DNA of 32,675 bases from Streptomyces sudanensis (GCF_023614315.1 NZ_CP095474.1:3030818-3063492); one strand, 5' to 3'; positions 1 through 8,848 are shown, numbered from the stretch's first letter. Translations and numbers: made by a program. Notes: generated by a model not told the origin, from the letters alone.

Positions 1-2559
1 CGCTCCGCCGGGGGCGCGGGCGGTGCGGGCGGACCCGGCGGCGGGCGCCGCGGTACCGGCGGTCCCGGCGGCCGGGGCTCCGGTGGGGGCCGGCCGGGCA
101 GGAAGCGGCTGATCGACTACCCCCGGCACGACAGGTACGGCTGGCGCCGCTGGGTCCCGTCCTGGAAGCTCGTGGCGGGCCTCTGCCTCGGCTTCGTCGC
201 CTCGATGATGGGTGCCGCGACCATCGCGTACGCGACGGTGAAGCTGCCGGACCAGGCCAAGGCGGCCACAGCCGAGAACAACGTCTACTACTGGGCGGAC
301 GGCTCGCAGATGGCCGCCACGGGCGGTGAGGTCAACCGCCAGATCATCGACTACAGCGAGATCCCCATGGCGATCCAGGACGCCGTGGTCTCCGCCGAGA
401 ACAAGACCTTCTGGAAGGACGCCGGCATCGACCCGATGGGCATCGGCCGGGCCCTGTTCAACATGGCCACCGGCGGGCAGACCCAGGGCGGCTCGACCAT
501 CACCCAGCAGTACGTCAAGAACAACCGGCTGAACGACCAGTCCCAGACGCTGGAGCGGAAGCTCCAGGAGCTGTTCATCTCCATCCGGGTCAACAACGAG
601 TTGACCAAGAAGGAGATCATGGCCGGCTACCTGAACACCTCGTACTTCGGGCGGGGCGCCTACGGCATCCAGGCGGCCGCGCGCACGTACTTCGGCAAGG
701 ACGCCAGCCAGCTCGACGAGAGCCAGTGCGCGTTCCTCGCGTCGCTGCTGAAGGGCTCCACGTACTACGACCCGGCCGGCGCGCCCGAAATCGACCCCAA
801 GGCGACCGCCGAGGCCAACACCAAGCGCGTGACGGAGCGCTGGAGCTGGATCCTCGACGAGATGGTGAAGGACGGGAAGCTGTCCGCCGCCAGGCGGGCG
901 TCCTTCACCGCCCTCCCCGGGGACCTCAAGCCGCCGCAGAAGCAGGCGAAGCTCGGCGGGCAGGTCGGCTACCTCGTCGACCTCGCCAAGGCGTACTTCA
1001 TCAACAACAACGACCACGGCATCACCGCCGAGGACCTGTCCCTGGGCGGCTACGAGATCAGGACGACCTTCGACAAGAAGAGGGTCGAGGCCCTCGACAA
1101 GACCATCAAGAAGGTCTACGAGGAGAGCATCGACCCGGAGAAGCGTCCCGAGACGGACACCCACGTCCAGTTCGGCGGCGCCTCCGTCGACCCGGAGACG
1201 GGTGCCATCGTCGCCATCTACGGCGGCACCGACGCGACCAAGCACTTCACCAACAACGCCGACCAGACCGGCGCCCAGGTCGGCTCGACGTTCAAGCCGT
1301 TCGTCCTCGCCGCGGGCATGAAGTACGGCGTCCGGGACCCCCGCAAGGGCCCGGAGCAGGGCCCCGAGGACCGTACGCCGATCGACCCCGACACGGCGAT
1401 CTACAACGGCAAGAACAAGCTGAAGATCCGCCAGTACAACGGCAGCATCTGGAAGGACGAGAACGACAGGGAGTGGCTCCAGGTCAACGACAACGACGAG
1501 AGCTACCCGGACATCAACCTGCGCGAGGCGATGATCCACTCCGCCAACTCGCCGTTCGTCCAGCTCGGCATGGACATCGGCATCAAGGAGGTCCGGAAGA
1601 CCGCGATCGAGGCGGGCCTCCTGGAGAGCAGCCTCGCCAAGGGCAACGTGCCGTCGTTCTCCATCGGCACCTCCGACCCGAGCGCCATCCGCATGGCCTC
1701 CGCCTACGCGACCTTCGCGTCCAACGGCGAGCAGCGCGACCCGTACTCCGTGACCGAGGTCAAGAAGAAGGGCGCGGTGATCTACAAGCACGAGGACAGG
1801 CCGCGCCGCGCCTTCTCGACCGCCGTCAGCAGCAACGTCACCGATGTGCTGGTCGACGTCGTCGAGAAGGGCACCGGGAAGAAGGCCCGCCTCCCGGACC
1901 GGCCCGCGGCCGGCAAGACCGGTACCACGGACGGCAACAAGTCGGCCTGGTTCGTCGGCTACACCCCGCAGCTGGTGACGGCGATCGACATGTACCGCCT
2001 GGACGACGACGCCTCCAACAAGGACCGCAAGTTCGAGGAGATGTTCGGCACCGGCGGCCGTAAGAAGGTCCACGGCTCCTCCTTCCCGTCCGAGATCTGG
2101 AAGGCGTACATGACCGAGGCCCACAAGGGCATGCCGGTCGAGCGGTTCCCGGCGCCGGAGGACCTGAGCGCCCAGCCCGTGTACGGCGGCGGAGCCGAGA
2201 GCCCCGAGCCGACGCCGACCGACGAGCCGTCGCAGTCCCCGACCCCGAAGCCCACTCCGACGCCTACCACCCCGACGCCGAGCCCGTCCGAGAAGCCCGA
2301 GAAGCCGGGCAAGAGCTGCGGCCCGCTCGACTGGGACTGCGACCCCGAGTCGGGCGGCACCACCGAGGGCGGCACCACCGAGGGCGGCGCCGACAGCGGC
2401 GGTACGACCGGGAGCGACGGCGGTGTCACCGAGGGCGGCACCACGGAAGGCGGCGAGACGAGCCCCTCGCCGCCGGACGACGGCAACGGCAACGGGAACG
2501 GCAGCGGCAGCGGCGGAGGCGGAGGCTCGGGCGGCTGGTTCGGCGGAGTCGACGGCTAG
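1..2559 (+). CDS. Bifunctional penicillin-binding protein (class A PBP), 5' end outside window
   Basis: The reading frame is open from base 1, so the true start lies upstream and the GTG at 172 is internal. Visible residues 1-57 are a Gly/Arg-rich cytoplasmic segment followed by one membrane anchor (about 58-80). A GT51 glycosyltransferase domain follows, with the GGSTITQQ motif near residue 163. The transpeptidase domain has S429-T-F-K432, S514-A-N516 and K639-T-G-T642, the three motifs of penicillin-acylated enzymes. Such enzymes polymerise lipid II and cross-link peptidoglycan outside the membrane. The last 130 or so residues are a Pro/Thr/Ser then Gly-rich tail, common in actinobacterial PBPs and presumably disordered. 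The expected EDxxF motif of the GT51 domain reads as ENKTF here. The FemX-type gene nearby fits a cell-wall neighbourhood. Family assignment is secure; which paralogue it is cannot be told. Confidence 0.93.
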   Translation, partial: RSAGGAGGAGGPGGGRRGTGGPGGRGSGGGRPGRKRLIDYPRHDRYGWRRWVPSWKLVAGLCLGFVASMMGAATIAYATVKLPDQAKAATAENNVYYWADGSQMAATGGEVNRQIIDYSEIPMAIQDAVVSAENKTFWKDAGIDPMGIGRALFNMATGGQTQGGSTITQQYVKNNRLNDQSQTLERKLQELFISIRVNNELTKKEIMAGYLNTSYFGRGAYGIQAAARTYFGKDASQLDESQCAFLASLLKGSTYYDPAGAPEIDPKATAEANTKRVTERWSWILDEMVKDGKLSAARRASFTALPGDLKPPQKQAKLGGQVGYLVDLAKAYFINNNDHGITAEDLSLGGYEIRTTFDKKRVEALDKTIKKVYEESIDPEKRPETDTHVQFGGASVDPETGAIVAIYGGTDATKHFTNNADQTGAQVGSTFKPFVLAAGMKYGVRDPRKGPEQGPEDRTPIDPDTAIYNGKNKLKIRQYNGSIWKDENDREWLQVNDNDESYPDINLREAMIHSANSPFVQLGMDIGIKEVRKTAIEAGLLESSLAKGNVPSFSIGTSDPSAIRMASAYATFASNGEQRDPYSVTEVKKKGAVIYKHEDRPRRAFSTAVSSNVTDVLVDVVEKGTGKKARLPDRPAAGKTGTTDGNKSAWFVGYTPQLVTAIDMYRLDDDASNKDRKFEEMFGTGGRKKVHGSSFPSEIWKAYMTEAHKGMPVERFPAPEDLSAQPVYGGGAESPEPTPTDEPSQSPTPKPTPTPTTPTPSPSEKPEKPGKSCGPLDWDCDPESGGTTEGGTTEGGADSGGTTGSDGGVTEGGTTEGGETSPSPPDDGNGNGNGSGSGGGGGSGGWFGGVDG

Positions 2560-2684
2560 CGGAGCCGCTCCCGCCGGAACGCCGGCCACAGGACCGGCCG
2601 AGGGCCGCCGCACCCGCACGCGCGTACGTGCCGGGCGCGGCGGCCCTCGACGCGTTCCGGGCCCCGTGCGGCAGGATGTCCCCC

Positions 2685-4172
2685 ATGCCGAGCCCACGGA
2701 AGACGAGCGTCCCCCACGACCGGCGGCCCGTCGTGTGCCCCACGCGCCAGGACGGGGTCGCCGCCGCGGGCAGCGAGGTGATCGGCGGTCCCGTCGGCCG
2801 CCGCGCCCGGCTCGGTGTCGACGTCCTCACGCCCGTACGGGTCGTCGCGCTCGTCGCGATCGGCGTGTTCGCGCTGGGCATGGTGCAGAAGCTGCCCTGC
2901 TACAACTGGGCCTGGTTCCGCGGCGCCGCCTCCCAGTACACCCACGCCTGCTACTCCGACATCCCGCACCTGTTCGTGGCGCGCGGTTTCTCCGAGGGGC
3001 TCATCCCCTACGCCGACCGGTTCCCCGGCGACATGCAGTACCTGGAGTACCCGGTGCTCACCGGCCTCTTCATGCAGGTCGCGGCGTGGCTCACGCCCGG
3101 CGGCGGCAGCCTGCAGCACCGGGAGCAGATGTACTGGGCGGTCAACGCGGGCATGCTGCTCGTCTGTGCCGCGGTGATCGCCGTGTGCGTCGCGAGGACG
3201 CACCGGCGGCGCCCCTGGGACGCCCTGCCGGTCGCCCTCGCGCCGGCCTTCGCGCTGACCGCCACCATCAACTGGGACCTGCTCGCCATCGCCCTGACCG
3301 CCGCGGCGATGCTCATGTGGAGCCGGGGGCGCGCCCTGGCCTTCGGTGTGCTGCTGGGGCTCGCCACGGCCGCGAAGCTCTACCCCTTCCTGCTGCTCGG
3401 GCCGCTCCTGGTGCTGTGCTGGCGGGCCGGGAGGTGGCGGGAGTTCGCCGCGGCCCTGCTGGGCTCCGCGGGCGCGTGGCTCGTGGTGAACCTGCCCGTC
3501 ATGGTGCTCGCGCCGGAGGGCTGGAAGCGGTTCTACGTCTTCAGCCAGGAGAGGAACGTCGACTTCGGCTCCTTCTGGCTGATCCTCACCCAGCGTTTCG
3601 ACCTCAGCCCGCCGATCGAGACGGTCAACACGTCCGCGAGCGTGCTGATGATCCTGGCGTGCGCCGGGATCGCCGCGCTGGCGCTGGCCGCACCGCGCCG
3701 CCCGCGGTTCGCGCAGCTCGCCTTCCTGGTCGTGGCGGCTTTCATCCTGACCAACAAGGTCTACTCACCGCAGTACGTGCTGTGGCTGATCCCCCTGGCG
3801 GCGCTGGCCCGGCCGCGCTGGCGGAGCTTCCTCGTGTGGCAGGCGTGCGAGGTGGCGTACTTCCTCGGCATCTGGATGTACCTCGTGTACGTCACGACGG
3901 AGCACAAGCAGGGCCTGCCGCAGGACGGCTACCACCTCGCGATCCTCCTGCACCTGGCCGGGACGCTGTACCTGTGCGCCCTGGTCGTGCGGGACGCCCT
4001 GCGGCCCGAGCTGGACCCCGTCCGGCAGGACGGCTCGGACGACCCGTCCGGGGGCGTCCTGGACGGCGCCGAGGACGTCTTCGCGGTCGGCCGGGCCGCT
4101 CGTGCGGGGCGGCGGACGGACGCCGCCGCCGGGCACCCGGCGCCCGGCGGCACGGCCCGCGCGGCCTCCTAG
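2685..4172 (+). CDS. GT87-type (DUF2029) integral membrane glycosyltransferase
   Basis: The product is about 495 aa and very hydrophobic, with roughly ten transmembrane segments. An N-terminal stretch has acidic and aromatic residues in the first outside loop (GYxxxY-like sequence around FPGDMQYLEYPVLTG). This pattern is typical of the GT87/DUF2029 family, which includes mycobacterial polyprenyl-phosphate-mannose-dependent mannosyltransferases. Members transfer sugars from a lipid carrier to glycolipid or glycoprotein acceptors at the outer membrane face; the acceptor here is unknown. ATG 2685 was chosen because GCAGG lies 9 bases upstream; the frame also has ATG 2676 and GTG 2628. The C-terminal 60 residues are hydrophilic and low in complexity. 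The stop overlaps the stop of the convergent racemase-like gene in a shared CTAG. Family call fairly sure, substrate unknown. Confidence 0.8.
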   Translation: MPSPRKTSVPHDRRPVVCPTRQDGVAAAGSEVIGGPVGRRARLGVDVLTPVRVVALVAIGVFALGMVQKLPCYNWAWFRGAASQYTHACYSDIPHLFVARGFSEGLIPYADRFPGDMQYLEYPVLTGLFMQVAAWLTPGGGSLQHREQMYWAVNAGMLLVCAAVIAVCVARTHRRRPWDALPVALAPAFALTATINWDLLAIALTAAAMLMWSRGRALAFGVLLGLATAAKLYPFLLLGPLLVLCWRAGRWREFAAALLGSAGAWLVVNLPVMVLAPEGWKRFYVFSQERNVDFGSFWLILTQRFDLSPPIETVNTSASVLMILACAGIAALALAAPRRPRFAQLAFLVVAAFILTNKVYSPQYVLWLIPLAALARPRWRSFLVWQACEVAYFLGIWMYLVYVTTEHKQGLPQDGYHLAILLHLAGTLYLCALVVRDALRPELDPVRQDGSDDPSGGVLDGAEDVFAVGRAARAGRRTDAAAGHPAPGGTARAAS

Positions 4173-5200
4173 CGGTCGACGAGCCGGTCGTACTGGGTCG
4201 TGGTGTGCCGCAGGTGGGCGACCAGCTCGTCGCCGACCTTGGGCTCCTGCGCGTCCGCCGGGACGAACAGGATCGACACCTGCATGTGCGGCGGCTCCGC
4301 GAACCAGCGCTGCTTGCCCGCCCACACGAACGGGGAGAGGTTCCGGTTGACCGTGGCCAGGCCGGCGCGGGCGACGCCCTTGGCCCGCGGCATCACGCCG
4401 TGCATGGCCTTGGGGGCCTCCAGCCCCACTCCGTGCGAGGTGCCGCCGGCGACGACCACCAGCCAGCCGTCGGACGCCACCCGCTGCTGCCGGTAGCCGA
4501 AGCGGTCGCCCCGGGCGACGCGGGTGACGTCCAGGACGGCGCCCCGGTACTCCGTCGCCTCGTGGTCGCCCAGCCACAGCCGGGTGCCGATGCGGACGCG
4601 GAACCGGGTCTGCGGGAACTGCTGCCGCAGGCGGGCCAGCTCCTCCGCGCCCAGGTGGCTGACGAACATCGTGTGCAGCGGCAGCCCGGCGGCCCGCAGC
4701 CGGTCCATCCAGCCGATGACCTCCTCGACGGCGTCCGATCCCCCCGCGCGGTCCAGCGGCAGGTGCAGGGCGAACCCCTCCAGGCGGACGTCCTCGATGG
4801 CGGCGCGCAGCCGGGCCAGCTCGTGCTCGCCGATGCCGTGCCGCTTCATCGAGCTCATGCACTCGATGACGACGCGGGCACCGACCAGGGCGTGCACGCC
4901 GTCCACGGACGACACGGACCGGATCACCCGGTCCGGCAGCGGCACCGGTTCCTCGCCCCGGCGGAACGGCGTCAGCACCAGCAGGTCGCCGCCGAACCAG
5001 TCCTTCATGCGGGCCGCCTCGTAGGTGGTGCCGACGGCGAGCATGTCGGCGCCGAAGCGGTTCACTTCTTCCGCGAGGCGCTCGTGGCCGAAACCGTAGC
5101 CGTTGCCCTTGCAGACCGGGACGAGTCCGGGGAACTGGTCGATCACGGACTTCTGGTGCGCCCGCCAGCGAGCGGTGTCGACGTACAGGGTGAGCGCCAT
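4169..5200 (-). CDS. Alanine-racemase-like PLP-dependent enzyme
   Basis: This 343-aa protein has a fold-type III PLP barrel. The motif VCKGNGYGFG places the PLP-binding lysine at K31. The segment RIGTRLWLGD matches the family's RIG-x-x-x-YG region, and GDRFGYRQ lies where alanine racemases have the catalytic tyrosine loop, so both half-active sites may be present. The length is somewhat below that of typical alanine racemases (about 370-390 aa). It is the last gene of a leftward set, 80 bp downstream of the FemX-type gene. This suggests it makes or changes an amino acid used in peptidoglycan or its cross-bridge, but the substrate is inference. Divergence from housekeeping Alr is visible (for example LWLGD in place of LYG), so racemisation of another amino acid, or a non-racemase role, is possible. 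Start ATG 5200 follows a weak ribosome-binding region. Confidence 0.75.
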   Translation of the reverse strand: MALTLYVDTARWRAHQKSVIDQFPGLVPVCKGNGYGFGHERLAEEVNRFGADMLAVGTTYEAARMKDWFGGDLLVLTPFRRGEEPVPLPDRVIRSVSSVDGVHALVGARVVIECMSSMKRHGIGEHELARLRAAIEDVRLEGFALHLPLDRAGGSDAVEEVIGWMDRLRAAGLPLHTMFVSHLGAEELARLRQQFPQTRFRVRIGTRLWLGDHEATEYRGAVLDVTRVARGDRFGYRQQRVASDGWLVVVAGGTSHGVGLEAPKAMHGVMPRAKGVARAGLATVNRNLSPFVWAGKQRWFAEPPHMQVSILFVPADAQEPKVGDELVAHLRHTTTQYDRLVDR

Positions 5201-5280
5201 GGCCGGTCCGGACCCTTCTGTGGCTGTGGTCGAGGTGAACGAGGTGTGCGGGACGTGTACGAGCGTACGGAACCGCGGCT

Positions 5281-6399
5281 TCAGCGGCGCGACATGTAGA
5301 TGTCCAGGGCCTTGTGCAGCAGCTTGTTCAGCGGGAAGTCCCACTCGCCGATGTACTCGACGGCCTCGCCGCCCGTGCCCACCTTGAACTGGATCAGCCC
5401 GAAGAGGTGGTCGCTCTCGTCGAGCGAGTCCGAGATGCCGCGCAGGTCGTACACGGTCGCACCCATGGCGTAGGCGTCGCGCAGCATGCGCCACTGCATG
5501 GCGTTCGACGGGCGGACCTCGCGGCCGATGTTGTCGGAGGCTCCGTAGGAGTACCAGACGTGGCCGCCGACCACGAGCATCGTCGCGGCGGAGAGATTCA
5601 CGCCGTTGTGCCGCGCGAAGTAGAGGCGCATGCGGTTGGGGTCCTCGTTGTTGAGGACGGTCCACATGCGCTGGAAGTACGACAGCGGACGCGGCCGGAA
5701 GCGGTCCCGGACGGCCGTGATCTCGTACAGCCGCTGCCACTCGGGCAGGTCCTCGTAGCCGCCCTGGACGACCTCGACACCGGCCTTCTCGGCCTTCTTG
5801 ATGTTCCGCCGCCACAGCTGGTTGAAGCCCTTGAGCACGTCGTCCAGGGAGCGGTTGGCCAGCGGCACCTGGAAGACGTAGCGGGGCTGGACGTCACCGA
5901 AGCCGGCGCCGCCGTCCTCGCCCTGCTGCCAGCCCATCCTGCGCAACCGGTCCGACACCTCGAAGGCACGCGGCTCGATGTGCGTCGCCTCGACGTCGCG
6001 CAGACGCTTGACGTCGGGGTCCTGGATGCCCGCCTTGATCGCCGACGCGTCCCAGCGGCGGATCACGACGGGCGGCCCCATCTTGACCGAGAAGGCGCCC
6101 TGGTGCTTGAGGTGCTGGAGCATCGGCCGGAGCCAGTCGTCCAGGTTCGGTGCGTACCAGTTGATCACCGGCCCCTCGGGCAGGTAGGCGAGGTACCGCT
6201 TGATCTTCGGGAGCTGGCGGTACAGCACCAGGCCCACGCCGACCAGCTGGCCGTCCCGGTCGAACCAGCCCAGGTTCTCCGAGCGCCACTCGGTCTTGAC
6301 GTCGGCCCACGCCGGAACCTGGCAGTGACTCGCCGCCGGAAGGCTCTGGACGTACGCCAGATGCTGCTCTCGGCTGATGGTCCTCAGGGTCAGGCTCAT
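5281..6399 (-). CDS. femX: FemX-type lipid II aminoacyltransferase (FemABX family)
   Basis: The 372-aa product has the tandem GNAT-like fold of FemABX proteins. Recognisable family features are the N-terminal ISREQHLAYVQS region, the sequence LWRRNIKKAEKAGVEV before the charged helical part, and the C-terminal YDLRGI...FKVGTGGEAVEYIGEWD block. FemX proteins use aminoacyl-tRNA to add the first residue of the interpeptide bridge (Gly in Streptomyces) to lipid II on the cytoplasmic side. The start ATG 6399 has GAGGAG about 9 bases upstream. It lies between a small membrane protein gene and an alanine-racemase-like gene, all on the minus strand, with a class A PBP nearby. This is a cell-wall cluster. 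Streptomyces often has several FemABX paralogues, so the exact step is uncertain. Confidence 0.85.
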   Translation of the reverse strand: MSLTLRTISREQHLAYVQSLPAASHCQVPAWADVKTEWRSENLGWFDRDGQLVGVGLVLYRQLPKIKRYLAYLPEGPVINWYAPNLDDWLRPMLQHLKHQGAFSVKMGPPVVIRRWDASAIKAGIQDPDVKRLRDVEATHIEPRAFEVSDRLRRMGWQQGEDGGAGFGDVQPRYVFQVPLANRSLDDVLKGFNQLWRRNIKKAEKAGVEVVQGGYEDLPEWQRLYEITAVRDRFRPRPLSYFQRMWTVLNNEDPNRMRLYFARHNGVNLSAATMLVVGGHVWYSYGASDNIGREVRPSNAMQWRMLRDAYAMGATVYDLRGISDSLDESDHLFGLIQFKVGTGGEAVEYIGEWDFPLNKLLHKALDIYMSRR

Positions 6400-6509
6400 G
6401 CGGGGCGCTCCTCGGCAGGTGTGTCCCCCGTCGGTCCAGGGGTTCCAGCTCTCGCGCCGAAGCCTACTGGCACGGGGGAGCGCCCCGGCCGGGCCTGCAC
6501 CGGGAGGCG

Positions 6510-6824
6510 CTAGCCGATCACACCGCCGAACAGACCGCCGCGGGCCATTCCGAGGAAGAACCCGACCGCCGCCGCGCCCAGCCCGATGATCAGGAACGTC
6601 CGCTCCCGGGTGGTCTCGGAGACGTACTGGCCGTAGGCGCCCGTGACGACGCCGATGAGGCCGGCCCAGGAGGCGAGCAGGTGGAGGTCGCGGAACTGGG
6701 CCGTGATGAAGGCGAGCGCGCCCAGCACCAGGGTCACGGCCATCAGGGTGTCCTGGAGCGGGTGGGGCTTGCCGTCCGTGGCGAGGAGGGAAGAGGGGCG
6801 GTGACGCTGGAATGCCTGAGCCAT
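6510..6824 (-). CDS. Small three-TM membrane protein of unknown function
   Basis: A 104-aa protein with a hydrophilic N-terminus (about 28 residues) and three predicted membrane segments: one at roughly residues 30-48, one at 50-70 and one at 77-98 that ends in a Gly-rich tail. No family is recognised. The start ATG 6824 is well supported by GGGAGGTG about 5 bases upstream. It is the first gene of the leftward set ending in the racemase-like gene, 110 bp upstream of femX, and is divergent from rpsF. Because of its position it may share the femX transcript. A role in wall assembly is only suggested by context. Confidence 0.75.
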   Translation of the reverse strand: MAQAFQRHRPSSLLATDGKPHPLQDTLMAVTLVLGALAFITAQFRDLHLLASWAGLIGVVTGAYGQYVSETTRERTFLIIGLGAAAVGFFLGMARGGLFGGVIG

Positions 6825-7098
6825 GGAGCACCTCCCGGGTCGTCGGAGGGCGGCGTACCGTGGCGCCGCCCGCACCCGATGCGTACAGGTTGCGTCCTCC
6901 CGCCACCGGATTTCAACCGGAAGCCGTCCTGCGGGTACTGTGTACGGTCTGCACCGGTGTCTGTCCATGCCCGGAAACGCGAGCTTCGGCTTTCGTCCAC
7001 GGCCGTTGTCAGTGGGCACGGCTACCGTTGCGCACGCATCACGACCCTCCTGCCACGGAACGACCGTGGCCGCTGAGTCCGAAGGAGGTGGGTTCCAC
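6825..7098. promoter_or_regulatory. Divergent promoter region and rpsF leader
   Basis: This 274-bp gap separates the leftward membrane-protein/femX set from the rightward rpsF operon, so both must be transcribed from it. A weak candidate for the rpsF promoter is TTCAAC (6912-6917), an 18-base spacer, then TACTGT (6936-6941). Just before the ribosome-binding site is a hairpin, GCCACGG (7052-7058), loop AACGA, CCGTGGC (7064-7070). Ribosomal protein operons starting with rpsF are known in several phyla to be autoregulated by S6:S18 binding to a leader element containing CCG. The hairpin here contains CCG, but I cannot show the full element. The strong Shine-Dalgarno GAAGGAGGTG is at 7081-7090. 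Confidence 0.4.
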
Positions 7099-7389
7099 AT
7101 GCGTCACTACGAGGTGATGGTCATCCTCGACCCCGATCTCGAGGAGCGCGCTGTCTCCCCGCTGATCGAGAACTTCCTCTCCGTCGTCCGTGAGGGCAAC
7201 GGAAAGGTCGAGAAGGTCGACACCTGGGGCCGTCGTCGTCTCGCTTACGAGATCAAGAAGAAGCCCGAGGGCATCTACTCGGTCATCGACCTGCAGGCCG
7301 AGCCTGCGGTCGTCAAGGAGCTCGACCGCCAGATGAACCTGAACGAGTCGGTCCTCCGGACCAAGGTCCTCCGCCCCGAGACCCACTGA
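7099..7389 (+). CDS. rpsF: 30S ribosomal protein S6
   Basis: The 96-aa product [16 protein letters not shown]... has the ferredoxin-like S6 signature, including the [16 protein letters not shown] segment and the terminal block [16 protein letters not shown]. Length equals that of other actinobacterial S6 proteins. S6 binds S18 and helps fold the central domain of 16S rRNA. The start ATG 7099 follows a near-perfect Shine-Dalgarno, GAAGGAGGTG at 7081. It is the first gene of rpsF-ssb-rpsR-rplI, the standard bacterial order. Expression is probably coordinated with the other genes and may be autoregulated by S6:S18. Confidence 0.98.
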   Translation: MRHYEVMVILDPDLEERAVSPLIENFLSVVREGNGKVEKVDTWGRRRLAYEIKKKPEGIYSVIDLQAEPAVVKELDRQMNLNESVLRTKVLRPETH

Positions 7390-7456
7390 GCCTTCCGCTC
7401 ACTGGTCATCGGGTCCGAGTAGCAGCAAGCAGCCCAAACCCGCCGAGAGGTTCCCC

Positions 7457-8023
7457 ATGGCAGGCGAGACCGTCATCACGGTCGTCGGCAATCTTGTCGA
7501 CGACCCCGAGCTGCGCTTCACCTCTTCCGGTGCGGCGGTCGCGAAGTTCCGCGTCGCGTCCACCCCCCGCACCTTCGACCGTCAGACCAACGAGTGGAAG
7601 GACGGCGAGAGCCTGTTCCTCACCTGCTCGGTCTGGCGTCAGGCGGCGGAGAACGTCGCCGAGTCGCTCCAGCGAGGCATGCGCGTCGTCGTGCAGGGCC
7701 GGCTGAAGCAGCGGTCCTACGAGGACCGCGAGGGCGTCAAGCGCACGGTCTTCGAGCTGGACGTCGAGGAGGTCGGCCCGAGCCTCAAGAACGCCACGGC
7801 CAAGGTCACCAAGACCACCGGCCGCGGCGGCCAGGGCGGCTACGGCGGCGGCCAGGGCGGCCAGCAGGGCGGCTGGGGCGGTGCCCCGGGCGGCCAGCAG
7901 GGCGGCGGCGCTCCCGCCGACGACCCCTGGGCCGGTGGCGCGCCGGCCGGCGGCCAGGGCCAGGGCCAGGGCGGCTGGGGCGGCGGCTCCGGCGGCGGCT
8001 ACTCGGACGAGCCCCCCTTCTAG
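7457..8023 (+). CDS. ssb: Single-stranded DNA-binding protein
   Basis: The 188-aa protein has an N-terminal OB fold (about residues 1-110, beginning [21 protein letters not shown]). A long glycine/glutamine-rich linker with repeats of GGQGG/GGWGG type follows (about residues 120-180). The conserved acidic tip DEPPF, which docks replication and repair partners, ends the protein. It coats single-stranded DNA during replication, repair and recombination. GAGAGG lies 6 bases before ATG 7457. Being in the rpsF operon, it is co-expressed with translation genes. Streptomyces usually has a second SSB paralogue elsewhere; this operon copy with the acidic tip corresponds to the main one. Confidence 0.97.
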   Translation: MAGETVITVVGNLVDDPELRFTSSGAAVAKFRVASTPRTFDRQTNEWKDGESLFLTCSVWRQAAENVAESLQRGMRVVVQGRLKQRSYEDREGVKRTVFELDVEEVGPSLKNATAKVTKTTGRGGQGGYGGGQGGQQGGWGGAPGGQQGGGAPADDPWAGGAPAGGQGQGQGGWGGGSGGGYSDEPPF

Positions 8024-8067
8024 GGCCGGGCTCGTAACCCACTTCTTGATCACACAGGAGAAACACC

Positions 8068-8304
8068 ATGGCGAAGCCGCCTGTGCGCAAGCCTAAGAAG
8101 AAGGTCTGCGCGTTCTGCAAGGACAAGACCGCTTACGTGGACTACAAGGACACGAACATGCTGCGGAAGTTCATTTCCGACCGCGGCAAGATCCGTGCCC
8201 GCCGCGTGACCGGCAACTGCACGCAGCACCAGCGTGACGTCGCCACGGCCGTCAAGAACAGCCGTGAGATGGCGCTGCTGCCCTACACGTCCACCGCGCG
8301 ATAA
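8068..8304 (+). CDS. rpsR: 30S ribosomal protein S18, zinc-binding type
   Basis: The 78-aa protein contains C14-x-x-C17 and C51-x-x-H54, a complete set of zinc ligands, so this is the zinc-containing form. The central [15 protein letters not shown] block is the S18 signature. It binds the 30S platform together with S6. Many actinobacteria have a second, zinc-free S18 induced by zinc limitation; this operon copy would be the normal one. AGGAGA lies 7-8 bases before ATG 8068, and the gene starts 44 bp after ssb. Confidence 0.97.
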   Translation: MAKPPVRKPKKKVCAFCKDKTAYVDYKDTNMLRKFISDRGKIRARRVTGNCTQHQRDVATAVKNSREMALLPYTSTAR

Positions 8305-8321
8305 GGAAGGGTGACCTACTG

Positions 8322-8768
8322 ATGAAGATCATCCTTACCCACGAGGTCTCCGGCCTCGGTGCGGCCGGCGACGTCGTCGACGTCAAGGACGGCTACGCTC
8401 GCAACTACCTGGTCCCGCGCGGTTTCGCGATCCGCTGGACCAAGGGCGGCGAGAAGGACGTGGCGCAGATCCGCCGCGCCCGTAAGATCCACGAGATCGC
8501 GACCATCGAGCAGGCCAACCAGATCAAGGCCCAGCTCGAGTCCGTCAAGGTGCGTCTGGCCGTTCGCTCCGGCGACGCCGGCCGTCTGTTCGGCTCCGTC
8601 ACCCCGGCCGACATCGCTTCGGCGATCAAGTCTGCCGGCGGCCCGGACGTCGACAAGCGTCGTGTCGAGCTCGGAGCGCCGATCAAGACCCTGGGTTCGC
8701 ACCAGGTCTCCGTGCGCCTGCACCCCGAGGTCGCCGCGAACCTCGGCGTCGAGGTCGTCGCTGCCTGA
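8322..8768 (+). CDS. rplI: 50S ribosomal protein L9
   Basis: The 148-aa product begins [30 protein letters not shown], the RNA-binding N-domain signature of L9, followed by the long connecting helix and a C-terminal domain. L9 sits at the base of the L1 stalk and affects frame maintenance. It is the last gene of the operon, 17 bp after rpsR, with GGAAGGGTG upstream of ATG 8322. A strong terminator follows at 8785. Confidence 0.97.
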   Translation: MKIILTHEVSGLGAAGDVVDVKDGYARNYLVPRGFAIRWTKGGEKDVAQIRRARKIHEIATIEQANQIKAQLESVKVRLAVRSGDAGRLFGSVTPADIASAIKSAGGPDVDKRRVELGAPIKTLGSHQVSVRLHPEVAANLGVEVVAA

Positions 8769-8784
8769 GCGCTCGTCTGACGGA

Positions 8785-8818
8785 GGACCGCACCCGCCCG
8801 GGTGCGGTCCTTCTTCGT
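8785..8818 (+). terminator. Rho-independent terminator of the rpsF operon
   Basis: A perfect 12-bp stem, GGACCGCACCCG (8785-8796) and CGGGTGCGGTCC (8799-8810), is closed by two unpaired bases and followed by TTCTTCGT. It starts 16 bp after the rplI stop. The T-rich tract runs directly into the parS site at 8819. Confidence 0.85.
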
Positions 8819-8832
8819 GTTTCACGTGAAAC
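8819..8832. other. parS centromere site (perfect)
   Basis: GTTTCACGTGAAAC is a perfect 14-bp palindrome equal to the ParB-binding parS site of Streptomyces. It lies between the rplI terminator hairpin and the 3' end of the convergent MATE gene. ParB bound here would spread and contribute to the origin-proximal segregation complex. Confidence 0.92.
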
Positions 8833-8848
8833 CATGCGCTTCGCCCGC

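Noticed and set aside
2423-5299. Very long open frame of 958 codons on the plus strand
   Set aside because: It runs across the PBP tail, the GT87 gene and, antisense, the racemase-like gene. Its Arg/Pro/Ala composition is typical of a GC-rich shadow frame.
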